NCBI RefSeq assembly: GCF_037975245.1
Contig: NC_092574.1
Span: 3,443,001-3,507,000, forward strand
Source of the DNA: Apostichopus japonicus
Taxonomy: Eukaryota > Echinodermata > Holothuroidea > Aspidochirotida > Stichopodidae
DNA: 64,000 nucleotides
Reading direction: 5' to 3'
Shown here: in pieces, positions 23,300 through 35,851 of the stretch
How positions within the stretch are numbered: position 1 is the first letter of the stretch
How the letters are laid out: every line of letters begins with the position of its first letter
Translations under genes and position numbers: made by a program
The notes under the pieces: model-generated
What the model was told of the DNA's origin: nothing
Databases searched by the model: none
The model's input: the letters and a program-made list of their open reading frames with translations, nothing else

Positions 23300-26200
23300 G
23301 TCATGGCAGCTCCATATAACAATTATGAATCAAGTAATCTTTTGATGCACGAGAGCATACTTGTTATACCCCCACCCCATATCCTCACAAACACAACCAC
23401 ATCCCTGACTACGCATTTATAACACTTCCGTAGACAAATGTGCGTCGGCAGCGCTTTCATCTTTTGCTGAGCGAATGTGAAAGAGGAATGTCAGTTTTCT
23501 TTTTATGTGCTGTGCAAGACTATGGAAGCGCAGAAGGGACATTGCATTGAAAAGTTACCGACTTTTCTAAACCACAAACAACGGTAAATTGTGGAGTTGA
23601 CAAGACGATAACGTGATAAAATTCACAAACTTGGTATTGAATGTTGTTAAATGACAGAAATCGGAAAATGTTGACGAGATAAAGTATCTCCTTCAAGTTT
23701 CTGCAAATTGCATTGGCGGGTTACCGACTTTAACAAAACTACAAATATCTGAAAAATGTTGAGATGGTAACGTGATCCTAGAAATTGCTGTTTTGACCGT
23801 ACAACCGACGGATCTCGTCAACGGATTAATTAACATAGCGTTATATAATTGCGTTGAATTTTGGTTGCTCCATAGTGGAATTCAGTGTTGTTGCTTGTTC
23901 GTTTTTTAATAATATTTACGAGTTGTAATTGTGCAACACGACACTTTTACAGTGGTCATAAGGGGACATGTCTCACACATTATAAAAATAACTCAACTTC
24001 TTGACAAAAATCGTAGTTCTGTCGAGATACTGACGCTTTCTTGACATGTCTGCCAAAATGCATATACCATTGGTTTAATTCTAGGTAGACTCTGGGCCAC
24101 TGTATAGCCATGTAGTCCCCCCCCCCCCCCCCACACACACACAGAAACACTCATCTATAGGGAGTTTCATCCACCATTAACCAGTCACAATCTATTTGTT
24201 TGTTAATTTGGTGTGGGCGCTAGGGCTGTTGCCACGGCAACTCAATTTTAAACTGGAATTAATGTAAACAACATAAAAACAGTACGACTCTTTCATACCG
24301 TTTATATTCTCACAGCACAGCAGACTACCACCACCCTCCCCAAAACTCTGCATTAAATCTCATGTATAGGCTGGGTCATGTAATGTATGATTGGCCATGA
24401 CCCATGATAATTGGTCATATAGGCCCAATAATCACGTGCAAATAAACAAAGGGTCAAGTTTTTAATGCTTTAGTACAGGTCAGGCCCATCTTTTAAGTGT
24501 TGCCAAGGCTGAAACTTCTAGAGTGTGGGACCTCCTTTATAGCTACTGGTTATTTGCTAACTTAGGTAGATCAAACATAGCTCCTGCACCAGAATGTGAT
24601 CTATTTTCGCGGTTATAAAACACTACCATATTTTATTCTTAAATACGATCGTGCAAATGCCGAACATGGCTTAAGAAATAGAAACAAAATTGAATTCTCG
24701 TTCAAAACGGTCTTCTAATGAGTCAACCATTCAGACAATTGAAAATACAAAAGATTACATTTTCTTAGCACAAAGTACGTCAGTACAAAACTGTAAACAT
24801 GCAAAATAAAGCCTACATATAACGTTCGGACATTCGGTGAATTAAACGCTGTTGACAAAAGGATCCAAACTAAAATAGAATAAAGTACTTCCAAATATTT
24901 CTTGTGCAAATAGTGTGAGCTATATCACACTAAAATTTGATAAAGATCTTAGCCTTAATAGCACGATTCTGTAGAGCTGTTACTGTTGAGTACTTTAGGC
25001 AACTAGGGGGCAAATTAAATTTTCCTTTGCGGGGTGGGGGGGGGAAGTATAGCGATTACATGGGGGGAGTGCCTCTTCGACTTGCAAAATGTGTGCAAGC
25101 AAAAAGTCAAACAAAAGGTTTCATTCGACAATATTTCACACCTGCAACTTTCCATTTTACAAACAGACTACTTGTATAATATTTGGATCAGTATCAGATC
25201 TTTAGTTAATTCTAAGTTATTCAGTTTCCGGAAACGGGGACCAAATATGCTACATGTATCATCCCTTGCCCGTATAACTGATATGAATCCCACACGTGAG
25301 ATAAGTCATATATTCCCTTTAGTGCAAACACACGCCCTCACATGTTCAACATTTCCCGCGTAAATTTTCCCGCGTAAATATTAACATAAATATAATCACT
25401 CTCCTACACAATGACCGGCTGGTCGAATCGTACGTACGTACAAGTATGATAAGTTGCTGTACTCATACACGTTTTACATGCACGTGTTTGATCTCGCAGC
25501 TTGCGAGACATGGATTATACATTGTATATATGACAAACATTCCACGTCTAACATACATTAACCGGCCGTTATAGCTATAACAAATTGATCAGCATCAAAC
25601 AGGGATTTGCGGTTACAAGATTTTTCGGAGTACAAGGTTTTTATATAATAAATGCAAAACTAGTGGCAGCGGTCTCAAAAAGACAAGGAGTCGATATAAT
25701 TTGTGGAAATAAGGACCTTGCTCTATATACTTATATTGTTATACTATGTATAGGCTCAGATTTATTTATGGGCCAACCTAGTGTATGCTGTTGTATATAC
25801 TGCACAGGCGGTAGGATATGTTATAGCCTAGGCCTTGTCTGTTTTTTGTTTGATTCCTCGAATTAAGTTATAACCTATACTGGAGTATGGCAGAAACTGA
25901 AATGATAACGTCCTCATTGTGTTCCTCATGAAGTCGGACAATTGCAAAGGCCTAGGACTTAGGAGGTCAATTTTATGTTTTCAAACATTAAAAGGCTATA
26001 GGCCTATTCTTCGACCGGTATAACAATAAAGGTAAATAATTGAGCTTGGGTAGCTACAATTTTCGTCCCACTCCCAGTTTCAAACTGCCCCAAGCTAGGA
26101 TCACCCCCCTCCCTCCTATATCTTATTCTTAAACATTACCAAAAAAGGCACCAAAAGTGGTTTTTACCATATTCGATACTATCCTAGACTAGAGGCTAGT

Positions 26201-26500
26201 TCACAATCCCAAAGAAGAGAATGCCCAGGGACACTGGGATATTAATTTAACGGTAACAGTTTAGGAAAGACAAAGTCCCCACACCTCTCCTGAATACTCT
26301 GAGACTAAGAGGAAATTTTATGCCAGTTGAGCAGAACTGCCCGTAGCTTAAGTCTCGAATTTTCAACATTTCTTCTTTGTTATGGCTTATGTAAAACCAA
26401 TATCGTATTGGAAAACAAGACGTAATGTACAATTTCAACTAAAGCACCACCCCTATCTCAAAATAGATAAGAGTAAAGTTATAAACAGGTTCAAGAGCCC
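23300..26500. other. Interior of the EnSpm-like element, no gene seen
   Basis: AT-rich sequence with a C run at 24116-24132 and a G run at about 25030-25045. No convincing exon was found, although 5' exons of the transposase gene could lie here. Confidence 0.4.
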
Positions 26501-26515
26501 AGCAACTTAGACATT

Positions 26516-28453
26516 CCAGTCACAAATACTGCACTAAATTTTACTTCTAGCCCCACAGTATCACAAACAGGCCATGACAATGTTAGGCTTAGCACTAGGC
26601 CTTCTGAAAGCAAACACCTCTTCAACAATACATTAAACAATCCTGGAGTTACCCGCAGGCCTAGTAGTAATTCTGAAAGTGAATTTGAAGAGCTTTCACC
26701 ATGTTCTAGTAGCCAGTCAGATGTTGATGAAATGGGCCTCTCTGATCAGTTGGGGGAATGAGCTACATCAAACAACATATCTCAAACAGCAGTATCTAGT
26801 TTGTTAAACATTTTAAAACCATACCATATAGATTTGCCAAAAGGATCCAAGATCACTTCTAAAGCCCATTAAAGACATTTCTTTTGAAAACAAAGCAGGG
26901 GGCAAGTACTATCACTTTGGCATTGCTAACTACATTAAATCAAAACTGCAGTTAATTATCACAGCCATGTAAAGAATCTACCTCAATTAAAATTAACATT
27001 GATGGTCTACCCCTGTTTCGCAGTTCAAATATGCAGTTCTGGCCAATTTTGGGGATCACTGATCAAATTTTTGACAGTACACCATTTCCAATTGGAATAT
27101 TTTCTGGAATGTCGAAACCATCTCCAGTTAATGAATTCTTAAAACCATTAATTATCAAAGTTACAAGTCTCGAAGAACATGGTATTGAGCATTGTGGGGC
27201 AAAATACCAATTTTCAATATCTGCTGTTATTTGTGATGCCCCAGCTCGTGCCTTAATAAAGCGTGTAAAAGGGCATTCCTCCTACAAAGGCTGTGATCGG
27301 TGCATACAAACTGGAACTTGGATGGGAAAAATGGTGTACAAAGAAATTACAGATAGCTTAAGAACTGACGAAAGTTTCCAACAAATGCTTGACGAAGATC
27401 ACCACCTTGGACAATCTCCATTTTCATCTTCTATAGGATTATAGTTTCCCAATTTCCATTAGATTACATGCATCTGGTGTGTTTGGGTGTTACTCGTAAA
27501 CTGCTGGGTTTGTGGATGAAAGGTCCGCTCAAAACTAGAATGCCAACCAGAGTGATCAATGCAATTTCTGAGAAGATGATTTCACTTAGAGAGTTCATGC
27601 CAAGAGAGTTTTCAAGAAAACCTAGATCACTCCGAGAAGTTGATAGATGGAAGGCTACGGAGTTCCGTCAATTCTTAGTCTACACTGGTCCATTAGTCCT
27701 TTCTAGCCAAATACCAATGAACCTTTACCACAACTTCCTGCTGCTTTCTGTTGCAGTTCAAATTCTGTTGTCACCAATGCTTTGTAACCAATCATCATTG
27801 ATTGATTATTCTGAAGAATTATTAAAACTGTTTGTTGCACATTTCTCCAAATTGTATGGCAAGGAAATGGTAGTGTACAATGTACATTGTTTGCTTCATC
27901 TTGCTGATGATGCACGTAAATATGGTCCATTAATGTTTCTGCATTTCCATTTGAAAGTTATTTGGGCACATTGAAGAAAATGGTGAAAAAGCCATCACTG
28001 CCACTGCGGCAAGTAGTTGGGCATCTGTTGAGAAAGGGGGAAATTCAGAAAAGCATGAAGAACAATGAGCGCACTATCCTCAAACAAGAACATTCAAATG
28101 GGCCAGTGCCAGAAGGACATTTAGCTATGTCACAGTATGCCTACTTTTATCACAAAGATTTGAATATCCATATAACTCTTTGCACTGGGGACAATTGTGT
28201 TCAAATAGGGAATGATGTGTGCCTAGTGCAAAACTTTTTTGTTACCTGCAATGATGATTTGTATGTGGTTTATCGATCATTCACTCACAAGGACAATTAT
28301 TTTAGCTATCCTTGTGAATCAATGTGTATAGGAATTTTACAAGTTGACAATATAAGTGAAAATCTACAGGTATCACATTCGAAGGAAATTTTAAAAAAAT
28401 ATGTACTTTTAACGCATGGAAATTGGTTCATTGCTATGCCTATCCTACATTAA
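26516..28453 (+). pseudogene. Decayed Transposase_21-family transposase
   Basis: The open stretches match the animal Transposase_21 pattern: INIDGLPLF then MQFWPILG (27031), AVICDAPARALIKRVKGHSSYKGCDRC (27230-27303), DYMHLVCLGVTRKLL (27462 on), HNFLLLSVAVQILLSP, YGKEMVVYNVHCLLHLADD, and GTLKKMVKKPSLPLRQVVG (27962 on). Lesions include a TGA at 26759-26761, frame changes around 26850-26990, a shift at about 27440-27455 and another at about 27940-27960. This transposase normally acts on the ends of its own element. This copy cannot make a full protein. Confidence 0.8.
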
Positions 28454-28594
28454 AGAGCAAGTTTATATTAAGGAGACTTGAGGCCAGTTACTGTTAGTTT
28501 AAGTTTAATGTTATACATTTTTACACTTCATGTACTTGCATATATGATCATCACTTTAACATAAATTAGAAAAATTATATTACTCAATCTTAGC

Positions 28595-31500
28595 ATGGAC
28601 CCATTGTATCACATTGTGGAGTTTACGGACTCTAAGGAGATAGCCACCATCAATGAGAAATGGATGGTTTCTGAGGGTACTTGTTTGTGGCCCCCCCTTC
28701 AAATCTTCAGCAAGTTTGGCAAAAGCTCTGAAGACTACCACAGAGCCCAAGACAACTTGGAAGGCTTTTAAAATAAGAAAACTATATGCAACAAGTAAGT
28801 AAAAATTATGTTAAATATAATTGAAGTGTGTGTCTTCATACTCTCTATTTGCCCCCATTTCTAAGTGCTGGTTTAATACTTGTTGCTAATATGCTACACA
28901 GCCCAGCCCAGAAGTTTGAGATAAAATGTTGGAGAACAGTAAATAAATTAATGTAGTAACCACCATTGAACACAATGTTTCACCACGATGGGCTATGAAC
29001 TCATAAGTGCTCTGTCCATTGGTTACCTAATCTATAAGGACCCCCCCCCCCCACCCTGTCTCATGCACTTTGTTTATCCTTCTCATTTTGGCTGGGTTAT
29101 CCAACTGTTTCCTGATATTTTTCAATTTACCAAGGAATAAAATAAAAATGTAACTTCACAAATTCAAAATAAAGGTATTCAAATACATGGGGCATATTTT
29201 ATATTATTCCATACAGATTCATATGACAAGGCAGTTTCCAAACTAAGGCAGGCTGAAGATGAGTCAGACCTGCAGACAGGAGATGAGGAAGTAACCATAG
29301 GAAGAAAACGAAAGTAAGTCCCAACACAGCAAAAAGACTGATAGAGTCACACATGTATACAAAGCAGTGAAGCACCAAAGTATAATTATCACCAGGTTTC
29401 TCTTTTCAACTGGGGTGGGAGGGTGATTTGTTAGCATAAAAGTGGTCAAAGTAAGATAGATTTTAGGTTATCATTATTGTACTTTGGTAATTTAATTTTT
29501 TGTATTATTATTTTTTAATTGCAGACCTAATCAACGTTATATGATTGAAAGCTCGAGCGATGAGGAGTGTCCTGCCTCACCAAAGCGACCCAGACCACCA
29601 TCATTTCCATCAACTTCAACACCAGTAACTCTGCTTGCTCTATCTCCTGCCCCACCACACTCTCCAACCCCACCTTGCTTCCCAAACCAAACTTTGGACA
29701 ATAGTGCAGCCTCTTCTTTCCATTTCCCTGGTAATTTTCTTTTAACTCTTTTCAATTGTTTATAAGCATTGTACACTAGCTCTATTGGTTTACAGAATTT
29801 TCAGCTTCATTAAATTGTTTAATTTAAAAAAATGCTAAGGTATACATATTTGTTACTATTTAATATTATTTATTTATATTCTTGTGAATTGTTATTTATT
29901 ATTAAATTGATGCTAAATATGCAACAACAAAAAATAAAAGACCTAATGTACAGTATAATTTTTAAGGGAACACAGTTTTACCATGACACATGGAGTTTAT
30001 AGGAATTTAACTAAGTTTATTTTGTTGTTGTCAACTTTTATTAGATTTTGAAAAAAGGGTTATCTCGATGCTGACTGAGATTAAGGCGGAGGTTCAGCAC
30101 AACAAGGAGTTGCTGAAAACACTAACTGAGGCAAACGTCCTACCAGATAGCGAAGAAGACGTTTGGCTAAATGAATTTCCTCTAAAGTCCCTTGAAGGTA
30201 TAACTTCTTTGGAGGAAAAACTTAAAAATGACACAGGATCAAGGAAAAAACTGGTAAGAAATGTTTTTTGTGTGTTTTTGATTGCACGTTTTAAAGAAAC
30301 CAATAGTGTAAGCGTTCTATGATTGAGTTTTAGACTAAATGTAACTTGCTGTAATTTTGTGCTCCATTAATTTGTAATATAAAGTTAATGAAAACCTTTT
30401 CACAGCCATATTAAATAGACATATGATGCTATGTGGTCTATAAGTCTCATATTTCAACCCAAGTTATATGTGTAGATGGTACAGTTTAAAATTTGCTCTA
30501 TGAGCCTCATAATTGCATATTGCTTTAAAAATTGCACACTTTTTTTTAACTGGGAGTGGTACGTAGGAGTCTTACAGTTTTTAAAAAATCTTGCCAAACT
30601 CTTAGATACTTATGCACCCAGTGACCCCACTCCTGTCATACGTGGTATGTCATAAGTCAAACCTCCATCTGAGATATATTTGGCATTGATTATTTTTTTG
30701 AAAAAATTGTATCTCTGTTAAATACATACATTTTGAAATATATTACTTTTTAATTATACTTCTTGTAGTAATGTTTACCAAATACATATTTTTAGCAAAT
30801 AAATTAATTGCAACTAATATAATACTAATAGTAGTGTGGTGGTAAATAACAAGTAAACAATTCATAACTTATTACAACTGGATAATGTAAACTTTGTTCC
30901 ATAATAAATTTCATCTTTTTTCGCCATCACCTCCTTATATAGGTCCAGAAGCTGTCTATGATAGGTGGGACCAACTTGGATAGTAGTGTGAGAAGGATTC
31001 TATCCTTCCTAATGAGCAGTGCCTTGGCCACAAAATTCAACTGGTTATAGGCAGGGGGAGTGCCGAAAAGAAAGCCTTTTCTACCCTTCTTCTGAAAGAT
31101 TTGATTTTTAGTAAGTATACAAATGCCTATAATTACAAAATCATCCCAGTTGTTCAAATGGTATATATACTGTGCCAAACTAACAGTGCTTCAATGTTGC
31201 ATCATGTAACATGTAGAAAAGCTTCACACTGAACTACACACAAACATTATGCACTGTATACATCTTTCCCAAAAGGCCAAGGCCCATATTTTAACCATCA
31301 AGCAACTTTGTGTAGATTTAATGGTTTTGTCAGACTGCAATGTGTGACTGTAATTCATATAAGATAATGTACTCATCTTTGCAAAGCGCTCAGCAGAGCA
31401 GTAAAATTGGACCAAGTTGATAAGTATCATCAATGCCCTCCAATCATTTGGGATGAGACTTGCCTGAAATAAACAACATAGAATCAATTATGCCATGTGG

Positions 31501-31729
31501 TCAGTCATTAGATTACATTTTCTCTTGGTTTATTCATGTGATTATACTTATAATTGCTCTTCGTATTTTCCTATTGTCCCTAGGGGCCATCTCAAGAAAC
31601 CCTTTGACAAAAACAGCAACCCAGTCACAGGTGGAAGCAGTCATTAAATTATGGCTAAAACATCCTGCAGACCGGACTGGTGCCCGCAAGGACAGGCAGG
31701 CACAACAGCCAGATTGTCAGCTTGATTGA
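28595..31729 (+). pseudogene. DUF4806-like gene, six exons, two single-base indels
   Basis: Exons: 28595-28794, 29217-29313, 29525-29730, 30045-30253, 30943-31110 and 31584-31729. All have AG/GT borders and matching phases (1, 2, 1, 0, 1). The N-terminal block runs YHIVEFTDSKEIATINEKW to WPP and then TTWKAFKIRKLYAT. Exon 2 gives NSYDKAVSKLRQAEDESD, followed by a Pro/Ser-rich linker. Exons 4-6 give the DUF4806 region (MIGGTNLDSSVRRILSFLMS, then AISRNP and VIKLWLKHPADR). One extra C in a 7-C run (28691-28697) and one indel near 31045 break the frame. Its function is unknown. Such proteins are common in invertebrate genomes, and its place beside the transposase suggests an element-borne accessory gene. 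Confidence 0.75.
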
Positions 31730-32319
31730 AGTCAATTACTTTAACTTCAACATAAATCCTTGAATATATCTATTTGCATTGTGATTTCTAATTGATACCC
31801 TAACTAGATCATCTTTCCATTATCAATATCAAGACTGCTTTCACATTATTTAACTTTAGTGTGACACTTTTGAACTGTCATTAAACTGTTCCTTTCACTT
31901 AACATGCCTTGTAAATAGTACTGGCTATATTATAGTCTTCTAACACATTTTGAAGACTACAGCAGTAAAAGTAATCAGTAAAAAATTCTTGCAGGGTCTA
32001 CATCCTTGCATCAAATGCAATTCCATTCTCCTAGTGAAAGATTTTTTATTACAATTCAAAGTAGTCTTAATTAGCCTCATATCAGCCCAAAGTGCCTGCA
32101 TGACCTATAAACTACATGCTGGTGATATTCTGTTTGCTTCCTGGCTCTTCCAGTGCCTTTCCCAGAGGATGGTGCTACTTTTTTTACAAATTAAGAGTGC
32201 TTAAATACAAAATGGTGAGTTATTATATTAAGATTGGTAGTGACCAGAAGCCATTCTGGCAATTTTCTTATCCCACCATATTTTTGGTGACTATTATCAA
32301 GTTACCACCCCCAGTTTAA

Positions 32320-32564
32320 AGGTAGTCTGTATAGGCCCCAACTTATAGCACTTTATAATTGCTAGACATTTTCAAAAAGTATTTTCCTGGAGGTCGTTAT
32401 TCTCCAAAGTGTTCTCAGACATTTTCTTAATGAACACCCAAGATGAAAGAATTTCTCAGTGGGGTAAATTTCTTCCAAGGCGGTAATAAAAACAATTTAA
32501 GAATTATGACCAAAGGTGACCATATTTAAATTTCTGGCATATTTCGCGGAAATACTGCATACCA
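32320..32564. mobile_element. TTAA-flanked MITE, copy 1
   Basis: TTAA (32316-32319) precedes AGGTAGTCTGTATAGGCCC. The mirrored end, GAAATACTGCATACCA, precedes TTAA (32565-32568). The interior matches the inverted copy at 45958-46185. The TTAA target fits piggyBac-like or Kolobok-like transposition; the superfamily is not settled. Confidence 0.65.
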
Positions 32565-33495
32565 TTAATAAGCACTGCTACATGCTGGTCGATACGCAGA
32601 CCGACTTTACAACAACAACAACAAATTCTTACAAAGGAAATCCTGGCCTGAACTTTAATCTAAGTTAGAGGGTGTTGGGATTCAGGCATTAGCCAAATAA
32701 GCTACAAATAAAAATAGTATATACAAATATTGTACTGCAACTATATACCAACTGCTATTGAAAACATCGGTTGATACTTGATAGGTCCACGGCATATGCC
32801 CTTCCTGTACAGGCTGTAGTGTTATCCAGGGCATGATCAACTCGGAATCTTATTTCTACTCTGGTATTGACTAAGCAACTGAGAACGAGTAACATGATGA
32901 TTAAACAACTGATGGGATAAATATGTACTTACCTATCAACTCTATCGATACTGCTCATTCCGTGTTTTTGGTAGCACGATATCTATATTATTGCGTATAT
33001 TCTCGTATTAATTGGAAAAAAGTTATTAGGCTGGAATGAAGATCCATAACAAGTGTTATGAGGCGGTTTACTACTGTGAGTGTGCACGACGCCTTGTGAG
33101 CTTGGTGTAACTGGTATCTCGATTTCTCGCCCTTGCTCAAGTAAATGAGTCAAATATTCCGTTGATTATAAGATTACCTCTCCCTGTCTCTAAATTAAAG
33201 TTCAATTATCGTTGTTAAGTTACTTCAAGATACTGATAAGAAACCATGTTTACTTAAATAGCCTGTACGTCCGCAAACAACGATCACTAAGAGCGGTTGT
33301 TTTGACTAATTTTTCCCTACTGACATGCCTCTGAAATAACAACTCCGCACTTGGGCTCACTCATGTTCGGGCATCTGGTCACTGATTGGTTCAATGTTAC
33401 CTAATTCATCAAATCTGTCACTGCAAGGACCAACCAAGAGTGAGAAAGAAACTTCATGTGCTGTTTATCTGTTTATTGTTTTTTTCTGAATTGAC

Positions 33496-33885
33496 TAAAG
33501 TTAAAGTTAAAGTTGAAGGTTTACAGTCTTGTATGAGGCTAATGCCTCCTCACACGACTTTACAACTTAACCCCTGGTCATTGGTAACTTGTCACACCCA
33601 CACACCAAAGTGTGCACAATTCAATCAATCTCTCCTGGGGCACCACAGTGCACCACAACCACGTGTCCCCCGGGGGACTTCCCATAGGGTGCAGCCACAA
33701 ACCGGCGCACGCAACTATATTTACAAGTTACCTCGCAGGTCCCCATTTATACACCTGGGTGAAGAGAGGCAATGGAGATAAAGCGCCTTGCCCAAGGACA
33801 CAACGCAGTGATCTGGCCAGGGCTCGAACCTGTAATCCTTAGATCACAAGTCCACTGCCTTAACCACTCGACCACAACGCCCTCC
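33496..33885 (-). mobile_element. tRNA-derived SINE
   Basis: Read on the - strand, it starts near 33885 with a tRNA-like head. Box A TGGTCGAGTGGTTAAGG (33858-33874) and box B GGTTCGAGCCC (33820-33830) resemble tRNA-Ser/Leu. A conserved central part follows, containing TGTCCTTGGGCAAGGCGC. It ends at the left in a short (AACTTT)n-type tail (33496-33516). Internal pol III promoters drive such elements, and mobilisation depends on a LINE elsewhere. Confidence 0.85.
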
Positions 33886-34989
33886 CATAGACGTCTGAAA
33901 TAGCAGGTCAAGCAATTTCTTATGTTTTTCTTTATAAGGGATCGTGGGAACCAAGGGAATGTCAAAAGTGCAACGAGGTTAATAACCTTACATCTTGTAG
34001 ATACACAGAATGTGGTATATGCACAAAGGCACCGACATTTTCAATCTACGTGTGTCTAGTAACGACTCCAGAACTGATGTAAAAACATATAGATTTCGAA
34101 ATTTCAGTTGTATTACAGAGGCAATCACTACTTGTTTTGGATTGCTGTTATGGGAAAATGCTCGTGGTTTTCAATATTTATTTTTTACATTGTTTTATTT
34201 TGTTGGTAATTTTCCTTTTTGTACTTCTCGAGTGTTTTCGGGATATTCCCTACCTCTAGTGTAGTGAATGCGAGAAGGCATATTTTGGTGGGAGATTAGT
34301 ACCGTGACCTAGCGGTGTCAAACCTATTCTACTTGTAAAATGCAATACCAATAGGACTGCATGGACTATTTTCTTTACATTTGTGTAATGAACCGTAGTC
34401 GGTTGCAGTGATATTACGGTAAATCGTTACCGCCATATTGGGCGACAGAAATTTTTTTTCTTTCGATTGCGACAGCTTTTCTCCATAAAACCCACCTGGT
34501 CAGAGTGTATTTAGGTTAAGAAACGTTGGAATCAAATTCAGAAGTTTGTTTTCTGAAATTCATGAGGAAACTCTGAATGGGACTTTAACATATGGCATTT
34601 CATCGGCGGTGGGGTGTAACTCGTACGACAATGTACATGTAGAACGCTCCTTTTTACCACAACGGTTTATGTTGACAAGTTTGGAACAACAGTCAACAAC
34701 TTCTATTGCCTTTTAACTGGAAACTAATAAACATGCAGCTGTAGTAACATATAGTCTATGCTATGTAGCGCATTTTACCTCTATTAACTTTATAGTAGAC
34801 ATTTCTTGTGACTTTATCATATTATTGTAATCAAATATAAAAGGGCCGTTTTCTTTTAAACGAAATATTTCAGTCAACTCCTGTTTTTCATTTTTCAATT
34901 TAAAACAAACTTACCATACATTGTGTAATTTGTTAGTAAACTATAAGGCACTCGCAACAACAATCAATAATAAGGTCAGAGTTGTACTG

Positions 34990-35830
34990 TGAGAGTCAGA
35001 TTTGCGTCGGACTATCCGTTGGGAACGTCAGTACGACTTTTCTACGACCAAAAGGAGTACATATTTTATATTGGAAAGAAGTCTAATTAACGTCGTTTCA
35101 ATATAGTCGGATAAACGTCTTACCGGCGCAATATGGACGTCTTTATCGACATGGAATCGACGTCGCGTGGATTTGCAACAGTCTATCGAATAGTCGGAAA
35201 ATAGTCGAACCGACTTTTTACCCCGACCCAAAGCCAGAGTCAATCCGACGTTAAAATGATGTGTTACAAAGACGTCCACTTAACGTCCACTTAACGTCGT
35301 TTGAACGGTATATCGAAGAGTCGGCCAAACGTCGGACCAACGAATAATGGACGGTTTCATCGACGTCGATTCGACGTCGACATTAAATGTTGGAAAGACG
35401 TCAAATGAACGTCGTTTCAACGTATACCGAGGAGTCGGCCAAACGTCGGACCAACGAATATTGGACGGTATCATCGACATCGATTCGACGTCAACATTAA
35501 ATGTTGGAAAGACGTCAAATGAACGTTGTTTTAACTGTATAACGTAGAGTCGGCCAAACGTCGGACCGACGATTATTGGACGGTTTCATCTACGTCGAAT
35601 CAACGTTGACATTAAATGTTGGAAAGACGTCCAATAAAAGTCGTTTCAACGTATACCGAGGAGTCGGCCAAACGTCGGATCAACGAATATTGGACGGTTT
35701 CACCGACGTTGAATTGACGTCAACATTAATTGTTGGAAAGACGTCCAATGAACGTCGTTTGAACGGTATACCGAAGAGTCGGCCAAACGTTGGACCAACG
35801 AAAATTGGACGTCTGAATCGACGTTGCCCC
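34990..35830. repeat. Right subterminal array, 114-115-bp tandem repeats
   Basis: The marker TCGGCCAAACGT recurs at about 35321, 35435, 35550, 35664 and 35779, giving five units of 114-115 bp. Each unit is dense in ACGTCG and GACGTC. Periodic open frames across it (39 codons per unit) arise from the repeat, not from a gene. Less regular copies extend left to about 34990. Confidence 0.8.
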
Positions 35831-35851
35831 ACTTTGCAAACGGAAACTGGG

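Larger units (their letters stand above)
21795..35851 (+). mobile_element. EnSpm-like 14-kb DNA transposon (Transposase_21 plus DUF4806)
   Basis: The element starts CCCAGTAAAC and ends ACTGGG, flanked by AT on both sides (21793-21794 and 35852-35853). The inverted right arm keeps the uninterrupted sequence, with a single AT at 42086-42087, which fixes both boundaries. Both ends carry arrays rich in GACGTC. Inside are a decayed Transposase_21-family gene and a DUF4806-like gene, both on +. EnSpm/CACTA elements normally begin CACTA or CACTG with a 2-3-bp duplication. The transposase and subterminal arrays fit that superfamily, while the CCCAGT ends are unusual. Later insertions inside it are a hAT MITE, a TTAA MITE and a SINE. 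Confidence 0.8.

Noticed and set aside
33812-33885. A tRNA gene on the - strand
   Set aside because: The A and B boxes are present, but the sequence does not fold as a full tRNA and continues into a SINE body with a repeat tail.
34990-35830. A CRISPR-like array
   Set aside because: The units are 114-115 bp with no short-repeat and unique-spacer pattern, and the genome is eukaryotic.
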